This document shows positions 16,457 to 25,823 of a stretch of DNA of 36,096 nt, one piece after another. A model generated the notes under the pieces. The model ran no database searches and was not told the DNA's origin. It saw nothing but the letters and a program-made list of their open reading frames with translations. Location: positions 69,158-105,253 of the forward strand of contig JAAVYF010000011.1 in NCBI GenBank assembly GCA_022790975.1. Reading direction: 5' to 3'. A program made the position numbers and the translations under genes. This DNA comes from Clostridia bacterium (GTDB taxonomy: Bacteria; Bacillota; Clostridia; TANB77; CAG-508). Position 1 is the stretch's first letter; each line of letters starts with the position of its first letter.

Positions 16457-17644
16457 ATGAGTATTAGAGAAAGATTAAGCGGTAATGAAGCAGCCGCAAC
16501 AGCAATGAAACAAATCAACCCAGATGTTGTAGCAGCATTTCCTATTACACCATCAACAGAAATACCTCAATATTTTTCTACATTTGTTAATAATGGTCAA
16601 GTGGATACAGAATTTGTTGCTGTTGAAAGTGAACATAGCGCTATGAGTGCTTGTATTGGTGCACAAGCTGCTGGTGGTAGAGCAATGACAGCTACATCAG
16701 CAAATGGTTTATCACTTATGTGGGAAATGATTTATATTGCTTCAAGTTTACGTTTACCTATTGTTATGTCATTAGTAAATAGAGCTGTTTCAGGTCCTTT
16801 AAATATACATAATGACCATTCAGATGCAATGGGAGCTAGAGATAGTGGTTGGATTCAATTATTTTCAGAAAATAATCAAGAAGCTTATGATAATTTAATT
16901 ATGGCTCACAGAATTGCAGAGCATAAAGATGTTTTACTTCCTCTTATGGTTTGTCAAGATGGATTTATTACATCTCACTCAATTGAAAATATAGAATTAA
17001 TTGAAGATGAAAAAGTTAAAGAATTTGTTGGAAAATATAACCCAGAGCATTACTTGTTAAATGATAAAGAACCAATTGCAATTGGACCTTTAGATTTACA
17101 AGCTTACCTTTTTGAACATAAAAAACAACAAGCAGATGGTATGAGAAATGCCAAAAAAGTTATTTTAGAAGTAGCAAAAGATTTTGAAAAAATGACTGGT
17201 AGAAAATATGGATTTTTCGAAGAATATAAAATGGAAGACAGTGAAGTAGTTATAGTTTGTATGAATTCAACTGCAGGAACTACAAAAGCAACTGTAGATG
17301 AACTAAGAGAAAAAGGTATAAAAGCTGGTCTTTTAAAAATAAGAGTATTTAGACCATTTCCAGCAGAAGAAATAGCAGAAGCTTTAAGAAATGCAAAAGC
17401 TATAGCTGTAATGGATAAAGCAGATTCATTAAATGCTTGTGGAGGTGCATTATTTGAAGATGTTGTTTCTGGAATGTATACAGCTGGAATTCATGTTCCA
17501 ACTGTAAGCTATGTTTATGGTGTTGGTGGTAGAGATACAACTGTTTCAGACATTGCAACTGTTTATGAAGATTTAATAAAAATAAAAGATACAGGAAAAC
17601 TTGGAAATCCTTATAGATATCTTGGAATAAGGGAGGGAAAATAA
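16457..17644 (+). CDS. porA: Pyruvate:ferredoxin oxidoreductase, alpha subunit
   Basis: A 395-aa alpha chain. The N-terminal domain has the family's SGNEAAATAMKQINPDVVAA, FPITPSTEIPQ and a VESEHSAMSACIGA stretch; RAMTATSANGLSLM, NIHNDHSDAMGARDSGW and the C-terminal transketolase-like domain (KIRVFRPFPAEEI) follow. It forms part of the thiamine diphosphate site with the beta chain. Length and motifs match pyruvate synthase alpha subunits. An AAGGGAG ribosome site precedes the ATG, 14 bases after porD. Confidence 0.95.
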   Translation: MSIRERLSGNEAAATAMKQINPDVVAAFPITPSTEIPQYFSTFVNNGQVDTEFVAVESEHSAMSACIGAQAAGGRAMTATSANGLSLMWEMIYIASSLRLPIVMSLVNRAVSGPLNIHNDHSDAMGARDSGWIQLFSENNQEAYDNLIMAHRIAEHKDVLLPLMVCQDGFITSHSIENIELIEDEKVKEFVGKYNPEHYLLNDKEPIAIGPLDLQAYLFEHKKQQADGMRNAKKVILEVAKDFEKMTGRKYGFFEEYKMEDSEVVIVCMNSTAGTTKATVDELREKGIKAGLLKIRVFRPFPAEEIAEALRNAKAIAVMDKADSLNACGGALFEDVVSGMYTAGIHVPTVSYVYGVGGRDTTVSDIATVYEDLIKIKDTGKLGNPYRYLGIREGK

Positions 17645-17645
17645 A

Positions 17646-18593
17646 ATGGCATATAATCATAAAGAAATAGCTACTAAAGAGTCTAGATTAACATCTGGGC
17701 ACAGAATGTGTGCTGGTTGTGGAGCTCCTGTAGTTGCAAAAATGGTTTTAAAAGCATTAAAGCCAGAAGATCATGCTGTAATTTCAAATGCTACTGGATG
17801 TATGGAAGTTTCAACTTTTATTTATCCATATACAGCCTGGAAAGATTCATATATTCACACAGCTTTCGAATGCGCAGCAGCTACTCTATCAGGTGTAGAA
17901 GCAGCATATAAATCTATGAAAGCTACTGGAAAATTACCTGCTGATAAAACAACTAAATTTATTGCATTTGGTGGAGATGGCGGAACTTATGATATTGGAC
18001 TTCAAAGCTTATCTGGAGCTATGGAAAGAGGTCATGATATGGTTTATGTTTGCTATGATAATGGTGCATACATGAATACTGGTATTCAAAGATCTTCTGC
18101 TACGCCAAAATTTGCAGATACTACAACAACTCCAGCTGGAACAAAAATACCAGGAAAAATGCAATCAAGAAAAGATTTAGCTCAAATTATGGTTGCTCAT
18201 CACCTACCTTATATTGCTCAAACTGCAACAGTTGGAAATTTAAAAGATTTATATGAAAAATCAGAAAAAGCAATATATACAGAAGGACCTTGCTTCTTAA
18301 ATGTACTTGCTCCATGTCCAAGAGGATGGGGATACTCTACACCAGATTTAATGGATATTAATAAATTAGCAGTTGAAACTTGTTACTGGCCATTATATGA
18401 AGTTGTAGATGGAGTTTACAAAATAACTTATAAACCAGCTAAAAAACTTCCTGTCGAAGAATTTTTAAAACCACAAAAAAGATTTAAACATATGTTTAAA
18501 TCTGGTAATGAATGGATGATTGAAGAATTCCAAAAAGAAGTTGATAGAAGATGGCAAGAACTTTTAGATTTAGAAGAAATTACTAACAAATAA
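17646..18593 (+). CDS. porB: Pyruvate:ferredoxin oxidoreductase, beta subunit
   Basis: A 315-aa thiamine diphosphate-binding chain. Cluster cysteines are Cys22 and Cys25 (MCAGCGAP), Cys52 (ATGCMEVS) and one near residue 219 (APCPRGWG). The ThDP/Mg motif runs from GGDGGTYDIG (Asp111) to CYDNGAYMNTG (Asn139). It is the last gene of the operon: the ATG is one base after the porA stop, with GGGAGGG inside the end of porA, so translation is coupled. A hairpin terminator follows at 18605-18634. Confidence 0.95.
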   Translation: MAYNHKEIATKESRLTSGHRMCAGCGAPVVAKMVLKALKPEDHAVISNATGCMEVSTFIYPYTAWKDSYIHTAFECAAATLSGVEAAYKSMKATGKLPADKTTKFIAFGGDGGTYDIGLQSLSGAMERGHDMVYVCYDNGAYMNTGIQRSSATPKFADTTTTPAGTKIPGKMQSRKDLAQIMVAHHLPYIAQTATVGNLKDLYEKSEKAIYTEGPCFLNVLAPCPRGWGYSTPDLMDINKLAVETCYWPLYEVVDGVYKITYKPAKKLPVEEFLKPQKRFKHMFKSGNEWMIEEFQKEVDRRWQELLDLEEITNK

Positions 18594-18604
18594 ATACAAA
18601 AAAT

Positions 18605-18634
18605 AAAAAGAAAATAGATACCTATTTTCTTTTT
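18605..18634 (+). terminator. Terminator of porCDAB
   Basis: A 13-bp A/T-rich stem (18605-18617 with 18622-18634) and an ATAC loop, followed by TATTTTTTAT, 9 bases past the porB stop. Confidence 0.75.
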
Positions 18635-18660
18635 ATTTTTTATATTCTTATAATTTTTTG

Positions 18661-18735
18661 TTCTTATATTTTAGTTCTCATATTTTGGTATTCTTATATT
18701 TTACATTTTTAGTTCTTATATTCTTATATTATAAT
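18661..18735. repeat. Degenerate TTCTTATATT repeats in the porB downstream gap
   Basis: Five imperfect copies of TTCTTATATTTT(ag) lie within the 294-base gene-free stretch 18594-18887. The rest of that stretch is plain AT-rich DNA with no coding signal apart from the porB terminator. Confidence 0.6.
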
Positions 18736-18887
18736 ATTTTATTATAAGTATTCATATTTCATATTTTAAATTCATTTAAAATTTATAATATAAATATCTT
18801 TTTAGTATTATTAGTAATTTCTTCAATTCACATTTTTATATTTTTTTCATATACTATAACATCTACTAAAATTTAGGAGGTGAATTT

Positions 18888-19277
18888 ATGATAGATAGAA
18901 ATTGCAATAATTATTTAACAAGTATAGCCATTAGTATTATTGTTTCTTTAATATTAACTCTATTCTTTTATAATGGTTTATTTGTAAATATTACTTATGC
19001 GTTAATATTTTCTCTTATACTCTCTCTTATATCCTTTTTAATATTAACAATATTAGCTTCATCAGATAATGGATTAACTCGAAGTACTTTATGTAAAAAG
19101 ACATTATTTGTAATAATAAGTATAATTGGAAATATATCATTTAATTTATTTGCATTACTAATTTCACTATCTATATTAAATATTATATCTGCCATTTTAG
19201 TAGGTCTAGCATTTTTCTTTTTAGTACTTAACATTCTTTCCATATCAATTCTTTTAATTTCAATAGTTATATATTAA
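18888..19277 (+). CDS. Small four-helix membrane protein of unknown function
   Basis: A 129-aa protein that is almost entirely hydrophobic, with four membrane segments (about residues 10-30, 34-57, 70-98 and 100-128) and a short polar loop DNGLTRSTLCKK between the second and third. I do not recognise a family. A textbook AGGAGGTGA ribosome site precedes the ATG, which supports real translation. It stands alone between porB and the convergent sortase gene. Confidence 0.7.
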   Translation: MIDRNCNNYLTSIAISIIVSLILTLFFYNGLFVNITYALIFSLILSLISFLILTILASSDNGLTRSTLCKKTLFVIISIIGNISFNLFALLISLSILNIISAILVGLAFFFLVLNILSISILLISIVIY

Positions 19278-19420
19278 AACATAAAATATAACAAAATTTA
19301 CAGTTTTATCCTTATTTTTATATACAATTTTATAAAGCAGAAAATATATACTACTCTTTATATTGTATAAATTATAAAAATAATAACCCTCAGTATAACT
19401 TAGGGCTTGATCTAAAAAAT

Positions 19421-19453
19421 AATGGTTTGTAATTAGATTAATTACAAACCATT
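19421..19453. terminator. Terminator between the small membrane protein and the sortase
   Basis: A perfect 15-bp stem (19421-19435 with 19439-19453), a GAT loop and T-runs on both strands, in the gap between convergent genes; it can stop transcription from either side. A shorter palindrome, CCCTCAGTATAACTTAGGG, lies just before it at 19388-19406. Confidence 0.8.
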
Positions 19454-19462
19454 TATTTTTTA

Positions 19463-20266
19463 TTATCCTTCTACTTTTCTTGCTTTTACAATAACTCTTT
19501 TTGAACTATCATTTGTACAAGTTATTAAAGTTATTTCAGTATTTCCATTTGTTACTTGTGATGTACAAGATAAATCATCAGGAATTACAGTATATTTATC
19601 ATATACAGAATATTTAACTGTAGTATTTGTTAAATCTGTAATTTCAATTATATCTCCATTTTCAAGTGTTGGAACTTTACTAAAAAATCTTGTATTTCTA
19701 TAATTATGACCTGCTATACAAAAGTTTCCTGGTTTGTTTGGTTCTGCTCCCCAGAAATAACATGGTGAAATTTTTAATAATTCATTAGACCATGTATATT
19801 CACTATCTATTGCACATAAAACTGAATATTCACATGATATAGATGGAATATTTATTTTAGCAATTGCATAATATTTAGTTCCACTTTCAGTAACATATGT
19901 ATTATTTCTTATATTTTCTGCAATAATATCTTGCTCTTCTGGATTTTCTTCACCAACTGGTTCTTCTGTTGCAGTACTTAAAATCATAACTTTAGCATTA
20001 TCATCTTCATTTAAGATTACTAATGTTGCGTTTTCTTCAAATTTAATTGTTGTATCGTCTATTAAGCCACTGTTAAAACTTAAACTTGAAAGAATTTCTT
20101 GAGCTTGTTTTTCACCTTTATTTTTATCATATTCAGCATATATATAATATGAAGATAAAATGAAAACTAAAAAAACAGAAATAAAAAAGTCAATTTTGTA
20201 TATTCTCTTTTTTCTCTTTAATTCTGGAGTTATATAAACTTTTTCAGAAATTAATATTTGATTCAT
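19463..20266 (-). CDS. Sortase
   Basis: A 267-aa membrane-anchored transpeptidase that cleaves sorting signals and attaches proteins to the cell wall. Residues 1-24 are cytoplasmic and basic, 25-43 form the membrane anchor, and 130-265 form the sortase barrel. Catalytic residues are visible: His187 (CIAGHNYRN), Cys250 (TLITCTND) and Arg257 (SSKRVIV). The ITLITC motif suits class A/D-type enzymes; the exact class is uncertain. No LPXTG-type substrate is encoded in the window. The promoter is at 20303-20331, and AAGGAGAG precedes the ATG. Confidence 0.9.
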   Translation of the reverse strand: MNQILISEKVYITPELKRKKRIYKIDFFISVFLVFILSSYYIYAEYDKNKGEKQAQEILSSLSFNSGLIDDTTIKFEENATLVILNEDDNAKVMILSTATEEPVGEENPEEQDIIAENIRNNTYVTESGTKYYAIAKINIPSISCEYSVLCAIDSEYTWSNELLKISPCYFWGAEPNKPGNFCIAGHNYRNTRFFSKVPTLENGDIIEITDLTNTTVKYSVYDKYTVIPDDLSCTSQVTNGNTEITLITCTNDSSKRVIVKARKVEG

Positions 20267-20302
20267 CTTACTCTCCTTTTCATTAGAATATATATCATTA
20301 AT

Positions 20303-20331
20303 ATTATAACATTTGTAAAAAATAAAATCAA
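20303..20331 (-). promoter_or_regulatory. Sigma-A promoter of the sortase gene
   Basis: On the minus strand -35 TTGATT (20331-20326), a 17-base spacer and -10 TATAAT (20308-20303). It overlaps nothing upstream: the coiled-coil gene ends at 20360. Confidence 0.7.
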
Positions 20332-20359
20332 TACTATTTCAGAAATTTACATAATATTT

Positions 20360-21172
20360 TTATTCCATGTTTTGCAACTTTTTTAATTCTTTTTCAGATT
20401 TTTTATATTCAGATTCAATCTCTTTAATTTCTTCATTAATTTCTTCTTTTGCTCTACGTATTAAATTTTCATCTTCTAAAATTCTTTTTTTGTCAAAACT
20501 ATCAGAACATTTTATGTTTAAAATAATTTCTTCATTTTCATCTATAAGAGTTTGATACTTATCTTTTGCTTTTTGTAATGTTTTCATATCACCAATCGTT
20601 AAAGTAGAATCAGATCTAATTTGTTCACAAATAACTTGTAATTTCGACATCATAGATAAATCTAATTCTCTATATGATTTTTCTAAAAGTTCATATAATT
20701 GATTATCTAATCTTGTATTAGAAAAATTAATTAAAGGACTTAATTTTTTTATCATATTTTTATATATTATGTTTATCAATTTTAACAATTCAGAAGTTGC
20801 TTTTTCAGTTAAATCATCTTCAACTTCATATATTGAATCTTCTTGCATTTCATTATATTCTTCTTCTATGCTCTCAAATTCAACGTCTAATTGTGCTTCA
20901 ATTTCATTTTCATTTATTGGAAGATTAAATTTTTTTCTTTCTTTATAAAGTTCTATCTTTCTATTAATTCTAAGTAACTTCATACTTGCCATAAATGCAT
21001 CATTTTCTAAAACTCCAATTTTTAACATATATGAATTTTCTATATCTGGTATTACATGAAAAGCAAGCATATCTCTTTGAGCTATTTTTTCAGCAACTTT
21101 ATCTTTCAATTTATTAACTTCTATTATTAAATTTGCATATTGCGGATCTAAAGTAATATTCTCTTCAGCCAT
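20360..21172 (-). CDS. Coiled-coil protein of unknown function
   Basis: A 270-aa soluble, highly charged and mostly helical protein. There is a likely coiled coil at residues 10-35 and a long one in the last 40 residues (EEINEEIKEIESEYKKSEKE). I see no catalytic motif, membrane segment or signal peptide, and I do not recognise the family. AAAGGCGTG precedes the ATG, and the gene has its own promoter (21206-21234). Confidence 0.7.
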   Translation of the reverse strand: MAEENITLDPQYANLIIEVNKLKDKVAEKIAQRDMLAFHVIPDIENSYMLKIGVLENDAFMASMKLLRINRKIELYKERKKFNLPINENEIEAQLDVEFESIEEEYNEMQEDSIYEVEDDLTEKATSELLKLINIIYKNMIKKLSPLINFSNTRLDNQLYELLEKSYRELDLSMMSKLQVICEQIRSDSTLTIGDMKTLQKAKDKYQTLIDENEEIILNIKCSDSFDKKRILEDENLIRRAKEEINEEIKEIESEYKKSEKELKKLQNME

Positions 21173-21205
21173 AATTTCACGCCTTTCTTTTTTTCAATAG
21201 TTACT

Positions 21206-21234
21206 ATTCTACCACAATAACTTTATATTTACAA
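21206..21234 (-). promoter_or_regulatory. Extended -10 promoter of the coiled-coil gene
   Basis: On the minus strand -35 TTGTAA (21234-21229), a 17-base spacer and -10 TAGAAT (21211-21206) preceded by TGG, giving an extended -10 (TGn). Confidence 0.6.
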
Positions 21235-21340
21235 TATCAAATTTCCATGTTAAAATAATTGTTATAATAATTAAAATAGTTTTGTTGTTAATTTACAAAT
21301 AATATAAAATAATTAATCATAAATATTAATTTATTTTTAT

Positions 21341-21420
21341 TATTAATTTATAAAAATTAAGTATAACAATTAACTTATGTTATTAAATTATAAAAACTAA
21401 GCATAATAATTAAATTACTT
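21341..21420. repeat. Two 40-bp tandem repeats upstream of rsmA
   Basis: 21341-21380 and 21381-21420 align over exactly 40 bases with roughly 80% identity (TATTAAWTTATAAAAAYTAA core); a partial third unit follows near 21424. Together with the promoter at 21206-21234, this is all I see in the 299-base gap between the divergent coiled-coil gene and rsmA. Confidence 0.6.
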
Positions 21421-21471
21421 TTACTATTAAGTTAGAAATTAACTATGCTATATTATATAAGGAGTATAAAT

Positions 21472-22332
21472 ATGAATCTACTACAAGAAACAAAGTTTAT
21501 AATGGATAAGTATGGTATTCAAGCAAATAAATCACTTGGTCAGAATTTTTTAATTGATGAAAATATAGTAAATGATATTGTAGATAAATCTAATATTAAT
21601 ATATCAGATTTGGTAATTGAAATTGGACCTGGTCTTGGTACTTTAACTTCAAAACTTTTAGAAAAGGCTGGAAAAGTCATTGCAATTGAGCTTGATAAAA
21701 AAGTACTAAACATTTTAAATGAGAGATTTGTTCTATATAAAAATTTTGAACTCATAAATAATGATATTCTAAAAGTTGATTTAAATGATTTAATAAATAA
21801 AAATTTAAATGAGCAAATAACTACTTGTAAAATAGTAGCAAATTTACCATATTACATTACTACTCCAATCATTATGAAATTACTACAAGAAAACTTAAAA
21901 ATAGATTCTATAACTGTTATGGTTCAAAAAGAAGTTGCTGAACGTTTAACAGCTATACCTGGTGAAAAAGATGCTGGAAGCATTACTTATAGTATATATT
22001 ATTATACTGAACCAAAAATTGTTTTAAATGTTCCAAGAAATTGCTTTCTACCTGTTCCAGACGTAAATTCATCTGTTATAAGTTTAAAATTATTAAAAAA
22101 CCCTCGTATTTCAGTTCCTAATGAAGAAGTATTTTTTCATATTATAAAAAGTGCCTTTTCTCAAAAAAGAAAAACTCTTGTAAACAGTTTAGTAAATAAT
22201 AAAATTATTGATACTAAAGAAAGTGCAGAAAAACTTCTTAATTCAATTGGATTAGATACAAAAATACGTGCTGAAAAACTCACAATAGAAAACTTTGCAG
22301 AATTGTCTAAAAAAATAGCCTTAAATAAATAA
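21472..22332 (+). CDS. rsmA: 16S rRNA adenine dimethyltransferase RsmA (KsgA)
   Basis: A 286-aa SAM-dependent enzyme that dimethylates two adjacent adenines near the 3' end of 16S rRNA during small-subunit assembly. Motifs are SLGQNFLID (N-terminal signature), VIEIGPGLGTLT (SAM loop), VIAIELDKK, NLPYYITTPI (catalytic motif IV) and AFSQKRKTL near the C-terminal domain. I choose the ATG at 21472 because AAGGAG lies 8 bases upstream; an in-frame ATG at 21445 has no ribosome site. Loss of this enzyme causes kasugamycin resistance in other bacteria. Confidence 0.95.
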   Translation: MNLLQETKFIMDKYGIQANKSLGQNFLIDENIVNDIVDKSNINISDLVIEIGPGLGTLTSKLLEKAGKVIAIELDKKVLNILNERFVLYKNFELINNDILKVDLNDLINKNLNEQITTCKIVANLPYYITTPIIMKLLQENLKIDSITVMVQKEVAERLTAIPGEKDAGSITYSIYYYTEPKIVLNVPRNCFLPVPDVNSSVISLKLLKNPRISVPNEEVFFHIIKSAFSQKRKTLVNSLVNNKIIDTKESAEKLLNSIGLDTKIRAEKLTIENFAELSKKIALNK

Positions 22333-22352
22333 TAAAAACTATTTATTTAAGG
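22319..22352 (+). terminator. Terminator overlapping the rsmA stop codon
   Basis: A 13-bp perfect stem (22319-22331 with 22340-22352) followed by CTTTTTTA. The left arm is formed by the last rsmA codons. Confidence 0.8.
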
Positions 22353-22367
22353 CTTTTTTATTTTTAA

Positions 22368-22625
22368 TTAAATATTTAATTTCTTTTTTATTTCTTCTAA
22401 AGCTTTTGCTAATTGGTCTGGACAAGATGTACTTTTATATCCACATGGAATTCCTTTTAATCTCTTAACTGCTTCATCAATTTTCATTCCTTCAATTAAT
22501 CTAGAAACTCCAACTGTATTTCCTGCACATCCTCCTATAATTCTTACAGATTTTATAATATCTGAGTCAACATTAATTATCATTTCTTGAGAACATACAC
22601 CTTGTGGCTCGTAAATATATTCCAT
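22368..22625 (-). CDS. TSCPD-domain protein (TIGR03905-like)
   Basis: An 85-aa protein with the namesake STSCPDQLA motif, a GVCSQEM N-terminal part and IIGGCAGNTVGV in the middle. The TSCPD domain is also found at the C-terminus of some ribonucleotide reductases; the stand-alone family is widespread in Clostridia and has no established function. Four conserved-looking cysteines could bind metal. AGGAGG precedes the ATG, 15 bases after the 100-aa gene, so the two are probably co-transcribed. Confidence 0.85.
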   Translation of the reverse strand: MEYIYEPQGVCSQEMIINVDSDIIKSVRIIGGCAGNTVGVSRLIEGMKIDEAVKRLKGIPCGYKSTSCPDQLAKALEEIKKKLNI

Positions 22626-22640
22626 TCTTTTTTCTACCTC

Positions 22641-22943
22641 CTATTTACTAAAAACATCTCTAACTATAGGATAACTATTCATAAGTAAATCATATTTCAT
22701 AGTTTCTGATAAAGTTTCATTATACATTGCATTTGAAATTGGTATTGTATAACCTGCAACTTTAGGTGTAAAACATCTAGCTTTTATTATATAATTTATA
22801 AGGCAATCATCATCATTTAATTTTACTTCATGACGAGTTAAAAAATCTCTCATCAACCCTGTATATTCATTATGAAAATAGTTAAAGACTTTTATATATT
22901 CTTTGTTATTTGCTAATTCTTTTATTTCTCTTTCAACTAACAT
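22641..22943 (-). CDS. Unknown 100-aa protein
   Basis: A small soluble protein of mixed charge, with two cysteines and no motif I recognise. A CAGGAGC ribosome site precedes the ATG. It is upstream of, and probably in one transcript with, the TSCPD gene. In the 251-base gap upstream (22944-23194) I see only the terminator at 23189-23204. Confidence 0.65.
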   Translation of the reverse strand: MLVEREIKELANNKEYIKVFNYFHNEYTGLMRDFLTRHEVKLNDDDCLINYIIKARCFTPKVAGYTIPISNAMYNETLSETMKYDLLMNSYPIVRDVFSK

Positions 22944-23188
22944 TTTTTGCTCCTGCTTTTATACTATTTTTTTCATTTTATCGCAAGAAATACTAAAAAT
23001 CAATATCTTTTTTTAATTTTAATAGTAAGTTTTAGAATTTTTTCTTATCTTTATATACAATTAATGAATTAATATAGTAAAAAATTCTTCTATTTTATTG
23101 TATCAAACAAAAATATTATTGGTAAAATATAAAATTATATTTAGTTTTTTATAATAATTAGAAAACTAAATATATTTATAGAAGAAAA

Positions 23189-23204
23189 AAAGCCTTACGG
23201 CTTT
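23189..23204 (-). terminator. Terminator at the end of the 131-aa gene
   Basis: AAAGCC and GGCTTT flank a four-base loop that includes the stop codon; on the minus strand a run of seven T follows. Confidence 0.75.
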
Positions 23205-23590
23205 CTTTCCACTAACTGGAAAAAAATTTCAACTTTATTTTCATAAGGTTTCAAATTTAATCCAATCAAATTCATTGCAACTTTCAATGTTTTTAATATG
23301 TCTTCTGATTTTTCATTTTCAAGCTTAAAAAATTTTATAACTTCAGAATGTTTATGAATAGTATAACAAGTAATTTTAGAATTATTAAATTCCAACCTCA
23401 AAAAAACTATTTTACCATTCATTGTACAGGTCGAGAACTTTCTATTTTCAACCCCTTCAAGAAGCTGTGCATATAAATAAAAAACAATCTCATGATTAAT
23501 TCCCTCATAACTTCTAATACTTTTTCTATGCTTTGCTTCTCTTATTTTCCGAGATAAATTATCATAATCATCTCGAACTTTCATAGTCAT
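23195..23590 (-). CDS. Unknown 131-aa protein
   Basis: I do not recognise the family. The N-terminus is basic and helical (DNLSRKIREAKHRKS), followed by an alternating strand/helix region. The ATG at 23590 is preceded by GGAGGAATCTGTT; longer in-frame starts lie within or upstream of that ribosome site and are less likely. It contains an in-frame CGG (23551-23549) as Arg, a codon absent from the intact typical genes here, which suggests acquisition together with the neighbouring amylase/HNH block. Confidence 0.65.
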   Translation of the reverse strand: MTMKVRDDYDNLSRKIREAKHRKSIRSYEGINHEIVFYLYAQLLEGVENRKFSTCTMNGKIVFLRLEFNNSKITCYTIHKHSEVIKFFKLENEKSEDILKTLKVAMNLIGLNLKPYENKVEIFFQLVERKP

Positions 23591-23788
23591 AACAGATTCC
23601 TCCATTTGTTTTTTATTATATTTTATTATAACAGATTTTATATTAATTGCAATATAAAACATTGAATTATTTTTTTTTATTTTAAATCAATCTTATATTT
23701 TATTTTAGTTTTACAAAATATATTTTACTTTTACAATTCACCATTAATTTTAATATAAATAATTGTAGCAAAAAATTTTAATAAATAT

Positions 23789-23840
23789 AAATATAAAGAG
23801 CCATAGCAAAGTTACACCTCTGCTATGACTCTTTATATTT
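23789..23840 (-). terminator. Terminator of the GH13 amylase gene
   Basis: A long stem (23789-23800 with 23829-23840, continued by CATAGCA with TGCTATG after one mismatch) lies 11 bases past the amylase stop. Confidence 0.75.
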
Positions 23841-23850
23841 ACATCTTTAT

Positions 23851-25809
23851 TTACTTTTTAATTTTTAAAGCAACTCCACCATAAGCACTCAAATATATAG
23901 CATTACAATTATTTAACTGATATTTTCTTTTTTCCACAAGCTTCTTTCCAGGTGCTTTAAAATAATTGTCTTTAATGGTGTATAAAACTTCAGCATTTCT
24001 ATATTCCTTAGGTATACTCCATAAAATCTCATCGTTTATTCCACTAATAGCAATTATCGCTTTATCAAACTCACCAATACGCTCAAATACAATTCTCTGT
24101 TTTGAAACTTCAATCATATTAAGTTCCGCATTTTCCAAAAACTGATTGTTTTTTCGCACATTGCCGATTGTTCTAAAAAATTTAAGCAATTTTTTATCTC
24201 TATATTTCCATGGATACGGAGCTCTATTAGCCAGTCTTCCTATACCTTGCAGTCCAACTTCATCTCCATAAAATATACTTAAAACCCCTGGGAAAAATGC
24301 AAGTGTAAAAACATATGCCTCATATATTTCCCTAGCATAAAGATAATCCTCTTCATTTAAGTAGTGTTTTTCAACCCAGTCTGCACTATCATTATATAAA
24401 TCCCAGCACCACTCTTCACTCCCATCATTTTTAAAGCCATTAAACCCAAAAATCTCAATAGCTCTTGAAATGTCATGAGTTGAGGTTGAGTTCATAAGTG
24501 AAAATATAGTGTCATCTGGATATTCTATAATGATCTCGCGAATTTTTTCATCAAGACCTTGTGCATCTGAATACTTAAAATAACGAATCAAACTATCCAT
24601 AAACCAATAATTCATCACTGAATGCATACCTTTACCAGAGCTAATATATTTACGGTCACTCCCATCGTAAAAATTCTTCTTACGCATTGGATTATACCAA
24701 ACTTCTCCGTAAATCATTCCATCTGGCTTATTTCGGATTACTGCCTCATGAATCTCTTCGATAAAATCATCTGACAATTCATCTGGAACATCTAACCTTA
24801 AACCGTCAATTCCAAAAGAAAACCAATAGTCAATAACTCTACTTTTACCTAAAATGAATTCTCTCCATTTTTCTGAATATCCATTACATCTAGGTAAAGT
24901 TGGATATCCAAACCAGTAATTAAATTGAATTTTATTATCATTATCATACCAATAATCATAAAAATCCAAATATGGAGATTCTTGACCGTGATAAGCTCCA
25001 ATTGTCGGGTATGTGTCATATTCGTTAAAATATACACTATCATTACCAGTATGATTAAATACTGCATCTAATATTATATACATACCCAATTTATGAGCAG
25101 AATCACACAGACTTTTAAGACCATTAAAAGTTCCAGCATATGGATCTACTTCCAGATAATTTCCAGTATCATATCTATGATTTGATTGGCTTCGCATAAT
25201 TGGGCTAATATAAATAATAGTAACACCCAATTTTTTAATATATCTTAAAGTTTCTTCTATACCTTTAAGATCTCCTCCAAAAAAATCTATATTCCAATTT
25301 CCATCGCTATCTGGTCGTAATATTGGTCTTTCATACCAGCTTTCATGAATTATTCTTCTTGGCATAGGCATCATTGCACAACTACTTTTACTTCTTCTGT
25401 ACCTATCAATAAATATATGGTACATAATTTTTCCTTTTGCCCAGTCTGGAACTTTAAAATTTATACTTATTTTCCAGCATTCTTCTAAAGTAATGTCTGT
25501 ATCAAAAATAATACTCTTTTTCTTGAAATACCTAAATGTACCATTAACCTCACCAGAAAAGCAAAAGTGATAAATCGCAGAAGTTTTAAGCTCTATAGTA
25601 GTTTCAAAACATGCAAAACCATCGTAATTTCCAATATGCACCATTGGAAACCACATTTTATCCCATTTTTTAATAACTAAAAAGTGTATCCGCTCAAACC
25701 ATCCCATAATCATAGGAAGCTTAATCAAAACTTTAAGTTTCTCTCCATCAGAAATTTTCTCTACTGTAGTTACCTGAAATTTGATACCATTCTTACAGCT
25801 ATAATTCAT
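23851..25809 (-). CDS. GH13 alpha-amylase family enzyme (neopullulanase/cyclomaltodextrinase-like)
   Basis: A 652-aa glycoside hydrolase acting on alpha-glucans. Residues 1-120 are a beta-sandwich of the N-terminal type found in neopullulanase-like enzymes, 125-560 the catalytic barrel and 570-652 a C-terminal beta domain. GH13 motifs: ILDAVFNHTG (region I), GIDGLRLDV (nucleophile Asp340), GEVW (acid/base Glu369), STSTHD (Asp446). There is no signal peptide, so it is probably cytoplasmic and degrades imported maltodextrins or stored glucan. Codon use is less AT-biased than average, with one in-frame CGG (25692-25690, Arg40). It starts 14 bases after the HNH frame with an AAAGGATG ribosome site and is probably transcribed from the promoter at 26552-26580. 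Confidence 0.92.
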   Translation of the reverse strand: MNYSCKNGIKFQVTTVEKISDGEKLKVLIKLPMIMGWFERIHFLVIKKWDKMWFPMVHIGNYDGFACFETTIELKTSAIYHFCFSGEVNGTFRYFKKKSIIFDTDITLEECWKISINFKVPDWAKGKIMYHIFIDRYRRSKSSCAMMPMPRRIIHESWYERPILRPDSDGNWNIDFFGGDLKGIEETLRYIKKLGVTIIYISPIMRSQSNHRYDTGNYLEVDPYAGTFNGLKSLCDSAHKLGMYIILDAVFNHTGNDSVYFNEYDTYPTIGAYHGQESPYLDFYDYWYDNDNKIQFNYWFGYPTLPRCNGYSEKWREFILGKSRVIDYWFSFGIDGLRLDVPDELSDDFIEEIHEAVIRNKPDGMIYGEVWYNPMRKKNFYDGSDRKYISSGKGMHSVMNYWFMDSLIRYFKYSDAQGLDEKIREIIIEYPDDTIFSLMNSTSTHDISRAIEIFGFNGFKNDGSEEWCWDLYNDSADWVEKHYLNEEDYLYAREIYEAYVFTLAFFPGVLSIFYGDEVGLQGIGRLANRAPYPWKYRDKKLLKFFRTIGNVRKNNQFLENAELNMIEVSKQRIVFERIGEFDKAIIAISGINDEILWSIPKEYRNAEVLYTIKDNYFKAPGKKLVEKRKYQLNNCNAIYLSAYGGVALKIKK

Positions 25810-25823
25810 AAATCATCATCCTT

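Noticed and set aside
17400..17911. Frames overlapping porA and porB on other phases
   Set aside because: The por genes there are unambiguous; the alternative products are low-complexity His/Gln/Leu-rich or short fragments.
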